Shown here one piece after another: positions 1 through 5,134 of a DNA stretch of 5,134 nt. The DNA comes from an archaeon (GTDB taxonomy: Archaea; Hydrothermarchaeota; Hydrothermarchaeia; JALTZZ01; JALUTC01): the NCBI GenBank assembly GCA_027058345.1, contig JALUTC010000089.1, positions 1-5,134 on the forward strand. Direction: 5' to 3'. Both the position numbers and the translations under genes were made by a program. The first letter of the stretch is position 1; each line of letters starts with the position of its first letter. The notes under the pieces were generated by a model. That model did no database searches. It was not told where the DNA came from and saw only the letters and a list, made by a program, of their open reading frames with translations.

Positions 1-1355
1 TCAGGATTTCTATTAATAATTTCCTCGACCTTTGCGGCGAACCACTCTCTATCAATTACGTCCTTGAATATATTTATACCACCAGCCAATTCTATTAAAT
101 CGTTTGCAAACGTATATCTTCCAGTTGTATATATTGGATTGTACCAAACTGCATACAATATTTTTGGTTTTCTCTCTTCTTTAATTCTTGAAGATTTTTC
201 CACTATTCCTTTAACCTTATTTCTAAGATTATTTGTAATCGATTTATAGTTTGAAACGTTAAATATCTCTCCTATTATATCCATGTAATCGAATATATCA
301 ATAATTTTTCTTGATTTCCATGCGAATAATTTAGCATTAAGTTGTAACAATCTTTCCAATCTATCTCTTGCAAGATTTATATTTATACCAGATGCGAGAA
401 TTAAGTCTGGATTTAATCCTATAATTGATTCGACGCTAAAGTCAATAACTCCTCCAACATTTGTAGCATTTGGTTTTATACATTTTGCATAGATTCCTAG
501 GCTTAATAAGTCATTACAAACCTTTGTTATATTTGTTCCGATTGAATATTTATCCATACCTACTATGTGATTTGTTAAGTTTAAGGAAATGAATGTTTCA
601 AAAATATCTGGCGCCAATATAACAACCCTTTTTGGAACAGTTTTCAAATAAATTTTATTTCCCAATTCATCAACGATATAAGCATAAACACTTAGATTAT
701 TTATATTTATTTTGGAAGTCTCGTTGAAACAACCGTTCAAAATTATTGATAAGTTGTAATTATTGTACAATTTGAGTTTATCTCTTAGAAATATTTCGAT
801 TACATCATCGATTTTCTTATAATTAGCATTTAAACTCCTTCCGTTTATAATAATCGAGAAATTCTTGATGCAGCCTTTGAAAAATACTTTCAAGGCTAGC
901 GATTGATATCCATAACCTTTCCTTACCTTCTTAATAACATCGTAAGATGCATTTACTCCAGATATATTTGATGATGTCGTATTTATTAGCAATTTCTTCA
1001 TTATTGTGTCAAAAATCTCTACTCTAACTATTGACAAATTATTGTATGAAATTATGCCTACATTGTAAATCTTTGAAGAATTCTTTTGTGATACATTTGC
1101 AGACAATATATAAAATCCCTCTCTATCAAATGTTAGATTTACATAACTATAATTACCAATATCCTGCTTTATAATGGTATTGTTCAAATACCATGTAACA
1201 TTTGCTGATTCATTAATGTTTATGCTACAGGTTATGCTTTTATTTATAAGCGTTGCATAATTGCTATCTATTGTTATCAAGTAATCTCCCTTACAAATTA
1301 TTTCTCCGAAAGAAATTCCAAATAGGAATATTATAATGAAAATTGCTGCAAGCAT
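1..1355 (-). CDS. Exported ABC-transporter substrate-binding protein, cobalamin/Fe(III)-siderophore (BtuF/FepB) type, with N-terminal Ig-like extension; partial, C-terminus off the left edge
   Basis: The frame is open from ATG 1355 to the window edge (451 codons). Residues 1-18 form a hydrophobic signal segment (MLAAIFIIIF onward) with no basic residue before the core. Residues ~23-100 resemble the Ig/PKD-like domains of archaeal surface proteins (NVTWYLNNT, then a GFYILSANVS strand). Residues ~110-225 form a second beta-rich region I cannot assign. From ~228 a Peripla_BP_2 domain begins: DELGNKIYLKTVPKRVVILAP, NPDLILASG (315-323), the long helix, then VWYNPIYTTGRYTFANDLIELAGG (403-426) and EEIINRNP at the edge, all matching class III binding proteins. 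Such proteins capture cobalamin, haem or siderophores outside the membrane for a BtuCD-like transporter; the ligand cannot be read here. No permease or ATPase gene is visible. Twenty N-x-S/T sequons and six cysteines (21, 43, 162, 209, 280, 292) fit an extracellular glycoprotein. The start is the only ATG between the upstream stop and the hydrophobic core; no Shine-Dalgarno is seen. Confidence 0.8.
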   Translation of the reverse strand, partial: MLAAIFIIIFLFGISFGEIICKGDYLITIDSNYATLINKSITCSININESANVTWYLNNTIIKQDIGNYSYVNLTFDREGFYILSANVSQKNSSKIYNVGIISYNNLSIVRVEIFDTIMKKLLINTTSSNISGVNASYDVIKKVRKGYGYQSLALKVFFKGCIKNFSIIINGRSLNANYKKIDDVIEIFLRDKLKLYNNYNLSIILNGCFNETSKININNLSVYAYIVDELGNKIYLKTVPKRVVILAPDIFETFISLNLTNHIVGMDKYSIGTNITKVCNDLLSLGIYAKCIKPNATNVGGVIDFSVESIIGLNPDLILASGININLARDRLERLLQLNAKLFAWKSRKIIDIFDYMDIIGEIFNVSNYKSITNNLRNKVKGIVEKSSRIKEERKPKILYAVWYNPIYTTGRYTFANDLIELAGGINIFKDVIDREWFAAKVEEIINRNP

Positions 1356-1376
1356 ATAATTAACTAAATGGTTAAC

Positions 1377-1388
1377 AAAAAATAAAAA
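1377..1388 (-). terminator. Oligo-T tract after guaAa; possible archaeal terminator or promoter element of the next gene
   Basis: Read on the minus strand, five T, one A and six T follow directly after the guaAa TAG stop. Archaeal RNA polymerase commonly terminates at such U-rich tracts without a hairpin. The same tract lies 22-33 bases before the substrate-binding protein ATG, where a TATA element for a near-leaderless transcript would sit, so it may serve either role or both. In a genome this AT-rich the tract could also be chance. Confidence 0.3.
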
Positions 1389-1958
1389 CTAAATGCAATT
1401 ACAAATTTTGAGAAAGTTTCTAAATATTTCTCTACCTTTTGGTGTATGTTCGACTTCGGGATGGAATTGGACGCCATATAAAGGATATTCCTTATGTTTC
1501 ATTGCTTCAATGTCACATGTCTTTGAATAAGCAAGCCTTATAAAATCTTTTGGCAATTTTGAAACCTCATCTTTATGAGAGACCCATGCCTTAAAGCTTG
1601 GTGATAATCCTTTTAAAATATCGTTTTCATCTATGACAAAGATTTCTTCCTCAGCATATTCCGCATATTTTGCTCTTCTAACTTCTCCACCAAAAATCTT
1701 TGCTATTAATTGATGTCCAAGACATATTCCAAGAATTGGAACTCTCTTGTAAAATTTTTTAATAATTTCTGGAGAATTTCCAACCTCTTCTAAATATGGC
1801 CCTCCACCTATTATTATTCCTTTAGGATTTTCTCTCTCAATTTCTTCAATCGTTATCGTATTGTTTACAAGCTTAACACTTGCACCTAAATCTCTAACAA
1901 CCCTGTATATCCTATGATTGTATTGCCCCCTATTTGCAACGACTATTATATCAACCAT
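1389..1958 (-). CDS. guaAA: GMP synthase [glutamine-hydrolysing] subunit A (glutamine amidotransferase, archaeal split type)
   Basis: This 189-residue class I glutamine amidotransferase hydrolyses glutamine and passes ammonia to the separate ATP-pyrophosphatase subunit (GuaAb), which aminates XMP to GMP in cytoplasmic purine synthesis. Visible hallmarks: the oxyanion-region GGGP (51-54), the nucleophile elbow GICLGHQ with Cys79, the SHKDEV motif typical of GuaA (127-132), and GVQFHPEVEHTPKG (162-175) with catalytic His166 and Glu168. The length fits the archaeal stand-alone subunit; in bacteria and eukaryotes this domain is fused to the synthetase. The GuaAb gene is not in this window, which is usual because the two are often unlinked. 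The gene starts 33 bp from the divergent TFS gene and appears leaderless or nearly so, as no Shine-Dalgarno precedes ATG 1958. It ends in TAG, and the next gene downstream lies in the same frame. Confidence 0.96.
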   Translation of the reverse strand: MVDIIVVANRGQYNHRIYRVVRDLGASVKLVNNTITIEEIERENPKGIIIGGGPYLEEVGNSPEIIKKFYKRVPILGICLGHQLIAKIFGGEVRRAKYAEYAEEEIFVIDENDILKGLSPSFKAWVSHKDEVSKLPKDFIRLAYSKTCDIEAMKHKEYPLYGVQFHPEVEHTPKGREIFRNFLKICNCI

Positions 1959-1991
1959 ATTTATTGTTGTTAAGAAAAAATTTTAAACTTT
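1959..1991. promoter_or_regulatory. Divergent promoter region between guaAa and the TFS gene
   Basis: Only 33 bp separate the two start codons. For the minus-strand gene, an AT-only stretch reading GTTTAAAATTTT (1977-1988) lies about 19-30 bases before ATG 1958. For the plus-strand gene, ATTTATT (1959-1965) lies about 27-33 bases before ATG 1992. These are the distances expected of archaeal TATA boxes for leaderless transcripts, and neither gene has a Shine-Dalgarno sequence. The TATA assignments are inferred from position and composition only. Confidence 0.45.
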
Positions 1992-2318
1992 ATGCTATTT
2001 TGTGATAAATGTAAAAGTTTGATGAAAAAATCTGGAAGTAAATTTATATGTCCAAATTGTGGTTATGAGAAGCCTATAGAAGGTAATAATTTAAGATTTG
2101 TATCCGAAGTAAAAGAAAGGAGGAAGGAAGTTGTAGTAATAGATGAAAAAGCTAAGGAAGAAATAGATAAAGTATATTCAAAGACTGTTGCAGAATGTCC
2201 AAAATGTGGCAATAGAGAAGCATATTACTGGTTCTTACAAACAAGAAGATCGGATGAGCCACCCACAAGATTTTACAGATGCACAAAATGTAACTATACA
2301 TGGAGAGAATATTCGTAA
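1992..2318 (+). CDS. tfs: Transcription elongation/cleavage factor TFS (archaeal TFIIS-like, RPB9-related)
   Basis: This 108-residue factor binds archaeal RNA polymerase, enters the secondary channel and stimulates cleavage of backtracked RNA, rescuing stalled complexes and aiding fidelity. Two zinc ribbons are visible. The N-terminal one uses Cys4, Cys7, Cys20 and Cys23; the C-terminal one uses Cys69, Cys72, Cys97 and Cys100. They are joined by a charged linker (~30-65). The C-terminal ribbon carries the diagnostic QTRRSDEPPT loop (83-92), with the catalytic acidic pair Asp88-Glu89 intact, so this is a cleavage-competent TFS and not an inactivated paralogue. Length and architecture are standard for archaeal TFS. 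The gene is divergent from guaAa, appears leaderless, and is separated from eS17 by 63 bp that contain a fresh promoter candidate. Confidence 0.96.
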   Translation: MLFCDKCKSLMKKSGSKFICPNCGYEKPIEGNNLRFVSEVKERRKEVVVIDEKAKEEIDKVYSKTVAECPKCGNREAYYWFLQTRRSDEPPTRFYRCTKCNYTWREYS

Positions 2319-2334
2319 ACATTCGATTAATGTT
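2318..2334. repeat. Short inverted repeat just after the TFS stop codon
   Basis: AACATT and AATGTT form six-base perfect arms around a five-base spacer (CGATT), beginning on the last base of the TFS stop codon. The hairpin would be weak because it has only one G-C pair, and no T-run follows it. It sits just upstream of the eS17 promoter candidates, so an operator or a weak terminator are both possible. Chance is also plausible at this base composition. Confidence 0.25.
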
Positions 2335-2356
2335 AATTAAAGAATTGCTTATATGG
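2333..2356 (+). promoter_or_regulatory. Candidate promoter for the eS17-dapA operon
   Basis: Two TATA-like elements lie in the gap before eS17. TTAATTAAAG (2333-2342) would place the transcription start near 2364 and leave a short leader that includes the ribosome binding site. GCTTATATGG (2347-2356) looks more like a TATA box but would place the start near 2377, inside the ribosome binding site. The first therefore fits a led transcript better. This is inferred from spacing only. Confidence 0.35.
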
Positions 2357-2370
2357 AAAATTTGTTTCGA

Positions 2371-2378
2371 GAGGTGAT
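2371..2378 (+). promoter_or_regulatory. Strong Shine-Dalgarno sequence of eS17
   Basis: GAGGTGAT is an eight-base complement of the anti-Shine-Dalgarno end of 16S rRNA, ending three bases before ATG 2382. It is the only strong ribosome binding site in the window and fixes the eS17 start. It indicates a led transcript here, in contrast to the apparently leaderless guaAa and TFS genes. Confidence 0.75.
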
Positions 2379-2381
2379 ATA

Positions 2382-2609
2382 ATGGGACGCGTTAAGAATA
2401 GTCTCGTTAAAAGAATTGCTAGAGAATTGTTCGAAAAGTATAAGGATGTAATAACAGGAGATTTTTATAAGAATAAGGAATTATTGAAAGATGTTATACA
2501 AGTTCAGGGAAAGAAGTTGAAAAATCAAATAATTGGCTACGTTACTAGATTATATCATATTGAACAGGAAAGGATGAAGAGATTGGAAGAAGAATTGAGA
2601 AGTGGTTAA
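2382..2609 (+). CDS. rps17e: 30S ribosomal protein eS17 (S17e)
   Basis: This 75-residue basic protein matches the archaeal/eukaryotic small-subunit protein eS17, which has no bacterial counterpart. The N-terminus MGRVKNSLVKRIARELFEKY is the characteristic helix. It is followed by a DF-x-x-NK segment (27-32, DFYKNK) and the helix KKLKNQIIGYVTRLY (44-58), corresponding to the conserved K-x-LRN-x-IAGYVTHL region of the family. A short charged tail follows (EQERMKRLEEELRSG). Length is normal for archaea. Translation starts behind a strong Shine-Dalgarno. The stop codon is one base before the dapA ATG, so the two genes are cotranscribed and probably translationally coupled. The eS17-dapA adjacency also occurs, from memory, in methanogenic archaea. 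Confidence 0.95.
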   Translation: MGRVKNSLVKRIARELFEKYKDVITGDFYKNKELLKDVIQVQGKKLKNQIIGYVTRLYHIEQERMKRLEEELRSG

Positions 2610-2610
2610 T

Positions 2611-3492
2611 ATGTTGAAAGGATGCTTCACAGCAATTGTTACTCCATTTAAAGGAACTGGAATAAAGAGTGAAATAGATTACGATGCATTCAAATTCCTA
2701 CTGGATTATCAAAAGGATGTGTCTGGAATTGTTGTGTGTGGAACAACAGGAGAATCGTCAACCCTATCATATGAAGAACATAATAAATTGATAGAATTTG
2801 CATTAGAACATTATAAAAATATAGTCATTGCAGGTACTGGTTCAAATTCTACTTGGGAAGCATTAGAATTAACAAAACATGCACATGATGCTGGTGCAGA
2901 ATATTCTATGCAAGTTGTTCCTTATTATAACAAGCCAAATCAGGAAGGATTATATAAACATTTTGCAACGATTGCGGAAAAGGTTGATATAAAAATAATT
3001 CTATACAATATCCCCTCAAGAACTGGTGTGAATTTAGAACCTGAAACGATTGCAAAACTTTCTGAAGAGTATTCAAACATAGTAGCAATTAAGGAAGCAA
3101 GTGGAAAGGAGGAGCAATGGAAGAAGATAAGGGAATTGTGCAGAAAGGATTTCATAATATTATCGGGAAACGATTCCGATACATTTAAGTTGATGAAGGA
3201 TTATGATGCAAAGGGAGTTGTTTCCGTTGCTTCAAACATAATTCCAAAGCAGATGCAAGAATATGTTGAATATGGATTAAAGGGAGATTTCAAAAAAATG
3301 GAAGAACTTCACAAGTATTACGAAGAATTCTTCAAGATGTTATTCATAGATACAAATCCAATACCTGTGAAGGAAGCAATGAACATGCTAAACCTAAGAG
3401 CTGGAGGATTTAGATTTCCATTAACAGAAACGAGTGAGGAGAAGAGGAAGAAAATTAGAGAAGTTCTTAAAAAATATGGCTTGCTCAAATGA
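2611..3492 (+). CDS. dapA: 4-hydroxy-tetrahydrodipicolinate synthase (DHDPS)
   Basis: This enzyme condenses pyruvate with L-aspartate-4-semialdehyde to give 4-hydroxy-tetrahydrodipicolinate, the first committed step of the diaminopimelate/lysine pathway, in the cytoplasm. The 293-residue TIM barrel is standard length. Key sites are all visible: GTTGES (44-49) with Thr45/Thr46, PYYNKP (104-109) with Tyr106, YNIPSRTG (132-139) with Tyr132 and the substrate carboxylate-binding Arg137, the Schiff-base lysine Lys161 in IKEASG, and GND (186-188). The Arg in SRTG separates it from N-acetylneuraminate lyase and KDPG-type aldolases. I chose ATG 2611 over the in-frame GTG at 2602 because MLKGCFTAIVTPF matches the usual family N-terminus and the GTG start would overlap eS17. 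The stop overlaps the next gene as ATGA. No other lysine-pathway gene is seen downstream. Confidence 0.96.
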   Translation: MLKGCFTAIVTPFKGTGIKSEIDYDAFKFLLDYQKDVSGIVVCGTTGESSTLSYEEHNKLIEFALEHYKNIVIAGTGSNSTWEALELTKHAHDAGAEYSMQVVPYYNKPNQEGLYKHFATIAEKVDIKIILYNIPSRTGVNLEPETIAKLSEEYSNIVAIKEASGKEEQWKKIRELCRKDFIILSGNDSDTFKLMKDYDAKGVVSVASNIIPKQMQEYVEYGLKGDFKKMEELHKYYEEFFKMLFIDTNPIPVKEAMNMLNLRAGGFRFPLTETSEEKRKKIREVLKKYGLLK

Positions 3493-4016
3493 TTGAAGAG
3501 ATAAGCGAGATAATAAAGAGATTGGAAGAAATTAATAAAAATATTAATAATAAAAATATAAATTATGCAATAGATTTTTTAAAACTAGCTCTTAGAGAAG
3601 AAGAGGAAAAGGTTGAAAGTAAATGTAGAGAAAGTTTTTTACATTATTTATTGAAGTGTGGAGCAATAAAAGGGGAAAGAGATATAAAAGGAATATACGT
3701 TGAGTCAAAGGGTTTAAAGTTACAAAAATATGGTTATAGACCGGATGTCGTATTAATAAAGGATGACGAGGTAATTTTTATAGAGGCGGAAGTTAGTAGA
3801 AAAAATTTTAAGAAGAAGATTGAAAAGATAAAGAAATTTCTTGAAAAGATTCATAACGAAAACTTTTTAGAACCTGTTTTAAAATCGATTGTATCTGGTG
3901 AAAGGAAGTTAAGAATCATTTTTATTACAAAAGATGATATATTTGAAAATTTTTCTCTAGGTAATGTTAAGATTGAAATTTATAAAATGATGAATAATCC
4001 AGTTTCTGAAAGATGA
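3489..4016 (+). CDS. Uncharacterised protein with a PD-(D/E)XK nuclease-like motif pattern
   Basis: I do not recognise a named family for this 175-residue soluble protein. Its ATG overlaps the dapA stop (ATGA), so it is translationally coupled in the operon. Residues 1-45 are helical and highly charged, probably coiled coil. After that the order of elements resembles a PD-(D/E)XK (restriction-endonuclease-like) core: a helix with Glu48 (CRESFLHYLLK), a strand with Pro85-Asp86 (YRPDVVLI), a strand with Glu99-x-Glu101 (EVIFIEAEVSRK), a lysine-rich helix (KKKIEKIKKFLEKI), then a buried strand (LRIIFIT, 141-147). The usual Lys of the D/E-x-K motif is Glu here, with Lys105 a few residues on, so the site is either a variant or inactive. 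No membrane segment or signal peptide is present. The gene is secure; the nuclease assignment is inference from motif order. Confidence 0.65.
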   Translation: MIEEISEIIKRLEEINKNINNKNINYAIDFLKLALREEEEKVESKCRESFLHYLLKCGAIKGERDIKGIYVESKGLKLQKYGYRPDVVLIKDDEVIFIEAEVSRKNFKKKIEKIKKFLEKIHNENFLEPVLKSIVSGERKLRIIFITKDDIFENFSLGNVKIEIYKMMNNPVSER

Positions 4017-4043
4017 TGAATTCACCCTTGGCTGATATATTAT

Positions 4044-4895
4044 ATGAAAGTTTTAAAAATCATTGATAAAGAATATGTTGTAAAATCTGTAACAATATCT
4101 CCTTGTTCAAAATTCTTTGGATACGTTATCGAAAATGTTGAAAGTGGTTCTTATAAAGATATTGTAAAAATTTATTCCAAAGATTGCGAGAAATTGTTCG
4201 AGAAAAAATTTGATACCGTTGTTGATGACATAGAAATATGTGAGAACTTAAAGAGAATATTCATATTAACTAGAAGAGAATTAATTGTAATGAATGATAA
4301 TTTCGAAGAGATTTTAAGAAAGGATCTTGAAGAAAAAGGAGTCCTTCATATCTTACATATTACGGAAGATGGTGAAAGATATTCAATCGCAACATATAAT
4401 CCAGGAATTGTAAGATTATATGAAAAAGATGAGAAAATATTTGAATGGAAAACAAGGAATAGAATTACCGGATACTTCATGGATATAAAAGGAAGATATT
4501 TAATAGCTGCGGATGAGGATTGCTTCCTCTATGTTTATGATTCAAAGGGGAGGAAAATTCTCGAAAGAGAAATAGAAAAGAGAGGGATATATAAGGTTTC
4601 TATTATCAATAACTTATTGTTCTTAACAATTTCCGGAGAGGAATTTTCGATAAATGTTTTAAACTTACTTGGAGAAAATGTTAAGAAGATAATGCTGGAT
4701 AAGCAACCGTTATGTATTCATTCAACAAACGATGCAATCATTGGTGCAGAGGATGAAATAATTGTAATTAATAGGGATTTAAATGTAATCTATAGGCAAA
4801 CATTTGAATCTTACATAAACGATGTACACTTCGATAAAAATTCAGAAAACGCCATTATAGGTACTGATAGCGGTGTATACATATTATCTAAATAA
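4044..4895 (+). CDS. Predicted cytoplasmic seven-bladed beta-propeller protein (WD40/PQQ-like), function unknown
   Basis: This 283-residue protein has no signal peptide or membrane segment and consists almost wholly of repeating four-strand units. I count seven: about 14-56, 58-95, 99-137, 140-177, 182-218, 221-254 and 257-283. The short N-terminal strand (KVLKIIDKEY) is placed to close the last blade. A recurring pattern is a hydrophobic strand, then 'ILxxxxxxIxVxD/N', then a charged 'K/E-I-L/F' strand, as in FLYVYDSKGRKILE (161-174) and LIVMNDNFEEILR (80-92). Blade 7 ends AIIGTDSGVYILSK. Such propellers are usually binding platforms; no catalytic motif is visible and canonical WD dipeptides are absent. 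It follows the nuclease-like gene by 27 bp on the same strand without an obvious promoter or strong Shine-Dalgarno. Its 3' end overlaps the convergent MFS gene by 12 bp. The propeller fold is inferred from repeat pattern, not alignment. Confidence 0.7.
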   Translation: MKVLKIIDKEYVVKSVTISPCSKFFGYVIENVESGSYKDIVKIYSKDCEKLFEKKFDTVVDDIEICENLKRIFILTRRELIVMNDNFEEILRKDLEEKGVLHILHITEDGERYSIATYNPGIVRLYEKDEKIFEWKTRNRITGYFMDIKGRYLIAADEDCFLYVYDSKGRKILEREIEKRGIYKVSIINNLLFLTISGEEFSINVLNLLGENVKKIMLDKQPLCIHSTNDAIIGAEDEIIVINRDLNVIYRQTFESYINDVHFDKNSENAIIGTDSGVYILSK

Positions 4896-5134
4896 TAATA
4901 AAGATATAATGGAAAGGAGTGCTGCAAATATCATCGTAATTCTATAATCAAAAACCTCAGAAATTATTCCTCCAATTATTGAACCAATTATTTGTGCAAG
5001 AGAAATAGTGCTATACAATAATCCGACAGATGTTGCTCTTTCAATATTCTTATCGAGTAAAAATTTTAAAGCACCATAATATAAAAAGCTCCAGCTCATC
5101 CCTATGATTGAACTTGCAATCAGTGCAATTTCCA
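4884..5134 (-). CDS. Major facilitator superfamily (MFS) transporter, C-terminal fragment; N-terminus off the right edge
   Basis: The minus-strand frame runs in from the right edge and stops at TAA 4884-4886, giving the last 82 residues of a membrane protein. Three hydrophobic helices are visible, corresponding to TM10-12 of an MFS carrier: EIALIASSIIGMSWSFLYYG onward, then VGLLYSTISLAQIIGSIIGG onward, then ITMIFAALLSIISLLLF ending in a single Arg. The glycine-rich helix (IIGSIIGGIISEVFDYR), preceded by a loop reading DKNIERATSVGLL, is the usual MFS arrangement of a family-typical loop between TM10 and TM11. Substrate and direction of transport cannot be read from this end. The ATG at 5099 is internal, because the frame stays open upstream of it to the edge with convincing transmembrane sequence. 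The gene converges on the propeller gene and overlaps it by 12 bp. Confidence 0.82.
   Translation of the reverse strand, partial: EIALIASSIIGMSWSFLYYGALKFLLDKNIERATSVGLLYSTISLAQIIGSIIGGIISEVFDYRITMIFAALLSIISLLLFR

Noticed and set aside
64..249. Plus-strand open frame of 61 codons
   Set aside because: It lies opposite the well-supported substrate-binding protein, has no family resemblance, and its hydrophobic character comes from the reverse complement of that gene.
2602..2610. GTG at 2602 as the dapA start
   Set aside because: It adds only Met-Val-Asn before the family-typical MLKG N-terminus and would overlap the eS17 stop; ATG 2611 fits length and alignment better.
2906..3155. Two minus-strand open frames inside dapA
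   Set aside because: Both are antisense shadows of a fully intact dapA with all catalytic residues in place, and neither resembles a protein family.
3530..3565. AAT/AAA-rich near-repeat stretch (AATATTAATAAT type) early in the nuclease-like gene
   Set aside because: It encodes an Asn/Lys/Ile-rich helix segment (NKNINNKNIN) and is explained by coding in AT-rich DNA; no regular repeat unit is maintained.
5097..5099. ATG at 5099 as the start of a small 71-residue membrane protein
   Set aside because: The frame continues without a stop to the window edge and encodes further transmembrane sequence, so this is an internal methionine of a truncated MFS gene.
1..5134. tRNA, rRNA, CRISPR array, insertion sequence or attachment-site structure
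   Set aside because: No cloverleaf, repeat-spacer periodicity, terminal inverted repeats or transposase sequence was seen on reading both strands; almost all of the window is coding.

Overview
The window looks archaeal. It carries a free-standing GMP synthase glutaminase subunit (GuaAa), transcript-cleavage factor TFS and ribosomal protein eS17, which in this form and combination are archaeal. The DNA is strongly AT-rich, codon choice favours ATA, AGA and AAA, and some genes have almost no upstream leader. The eS17-dapA adjacency, which I recall from methanogens such as Methanocaldococcus, suggests a euryarchaeote. I cannot name the genus from this sequence alone.

Layout: (1) 1-1355, minus strand: the first 451 codons of an exported class III substrate-binding protein (BtuF/FepB type). 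It carries about 220 extra N-terminal residues, including an Ig-like domain, and is rich in N-glycosylation sequons; its C-terminus lies beyond the left edge. (2) 1389-1958, minus strand: guaAa, 33 bp from the substrate-binding protein gene and in the same frame. (3) 1959-1991: a 33-bp divergent promoter region. (4) 1992-2318, plus strand: TFS with its catalytic Asp-Glu intact. (5) 2382-4895, plus strand: a compact run of eS17, dapA, a small PD-(D/E)XK-nuclease-like protein (4-nt ATGA overlap with dapA) and a soluble protein that reads as a seven-bladed beta-propeller. (6) 4884-5134, minus strand: the C-terminal three helices of an MFS transporter, overlapping the propeller gene tail to tail by 12 bp.

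The conserved genes serve nucleotide synthesis (GuaAa), transcription fidelity (TFS), translation (eS17) and lysine/diaminopimelate synthesis (DapA). The two genes after dapA are not ones I recognise and are the most interesting part: a putative nuclease-fold protein and a propeller protein apparently carried on a housekeeping operon. No tRNA, rRNA, CRISPR array, insertion sequence or long repeat is visible. No gene-free stretch exceeds about 65 bases.
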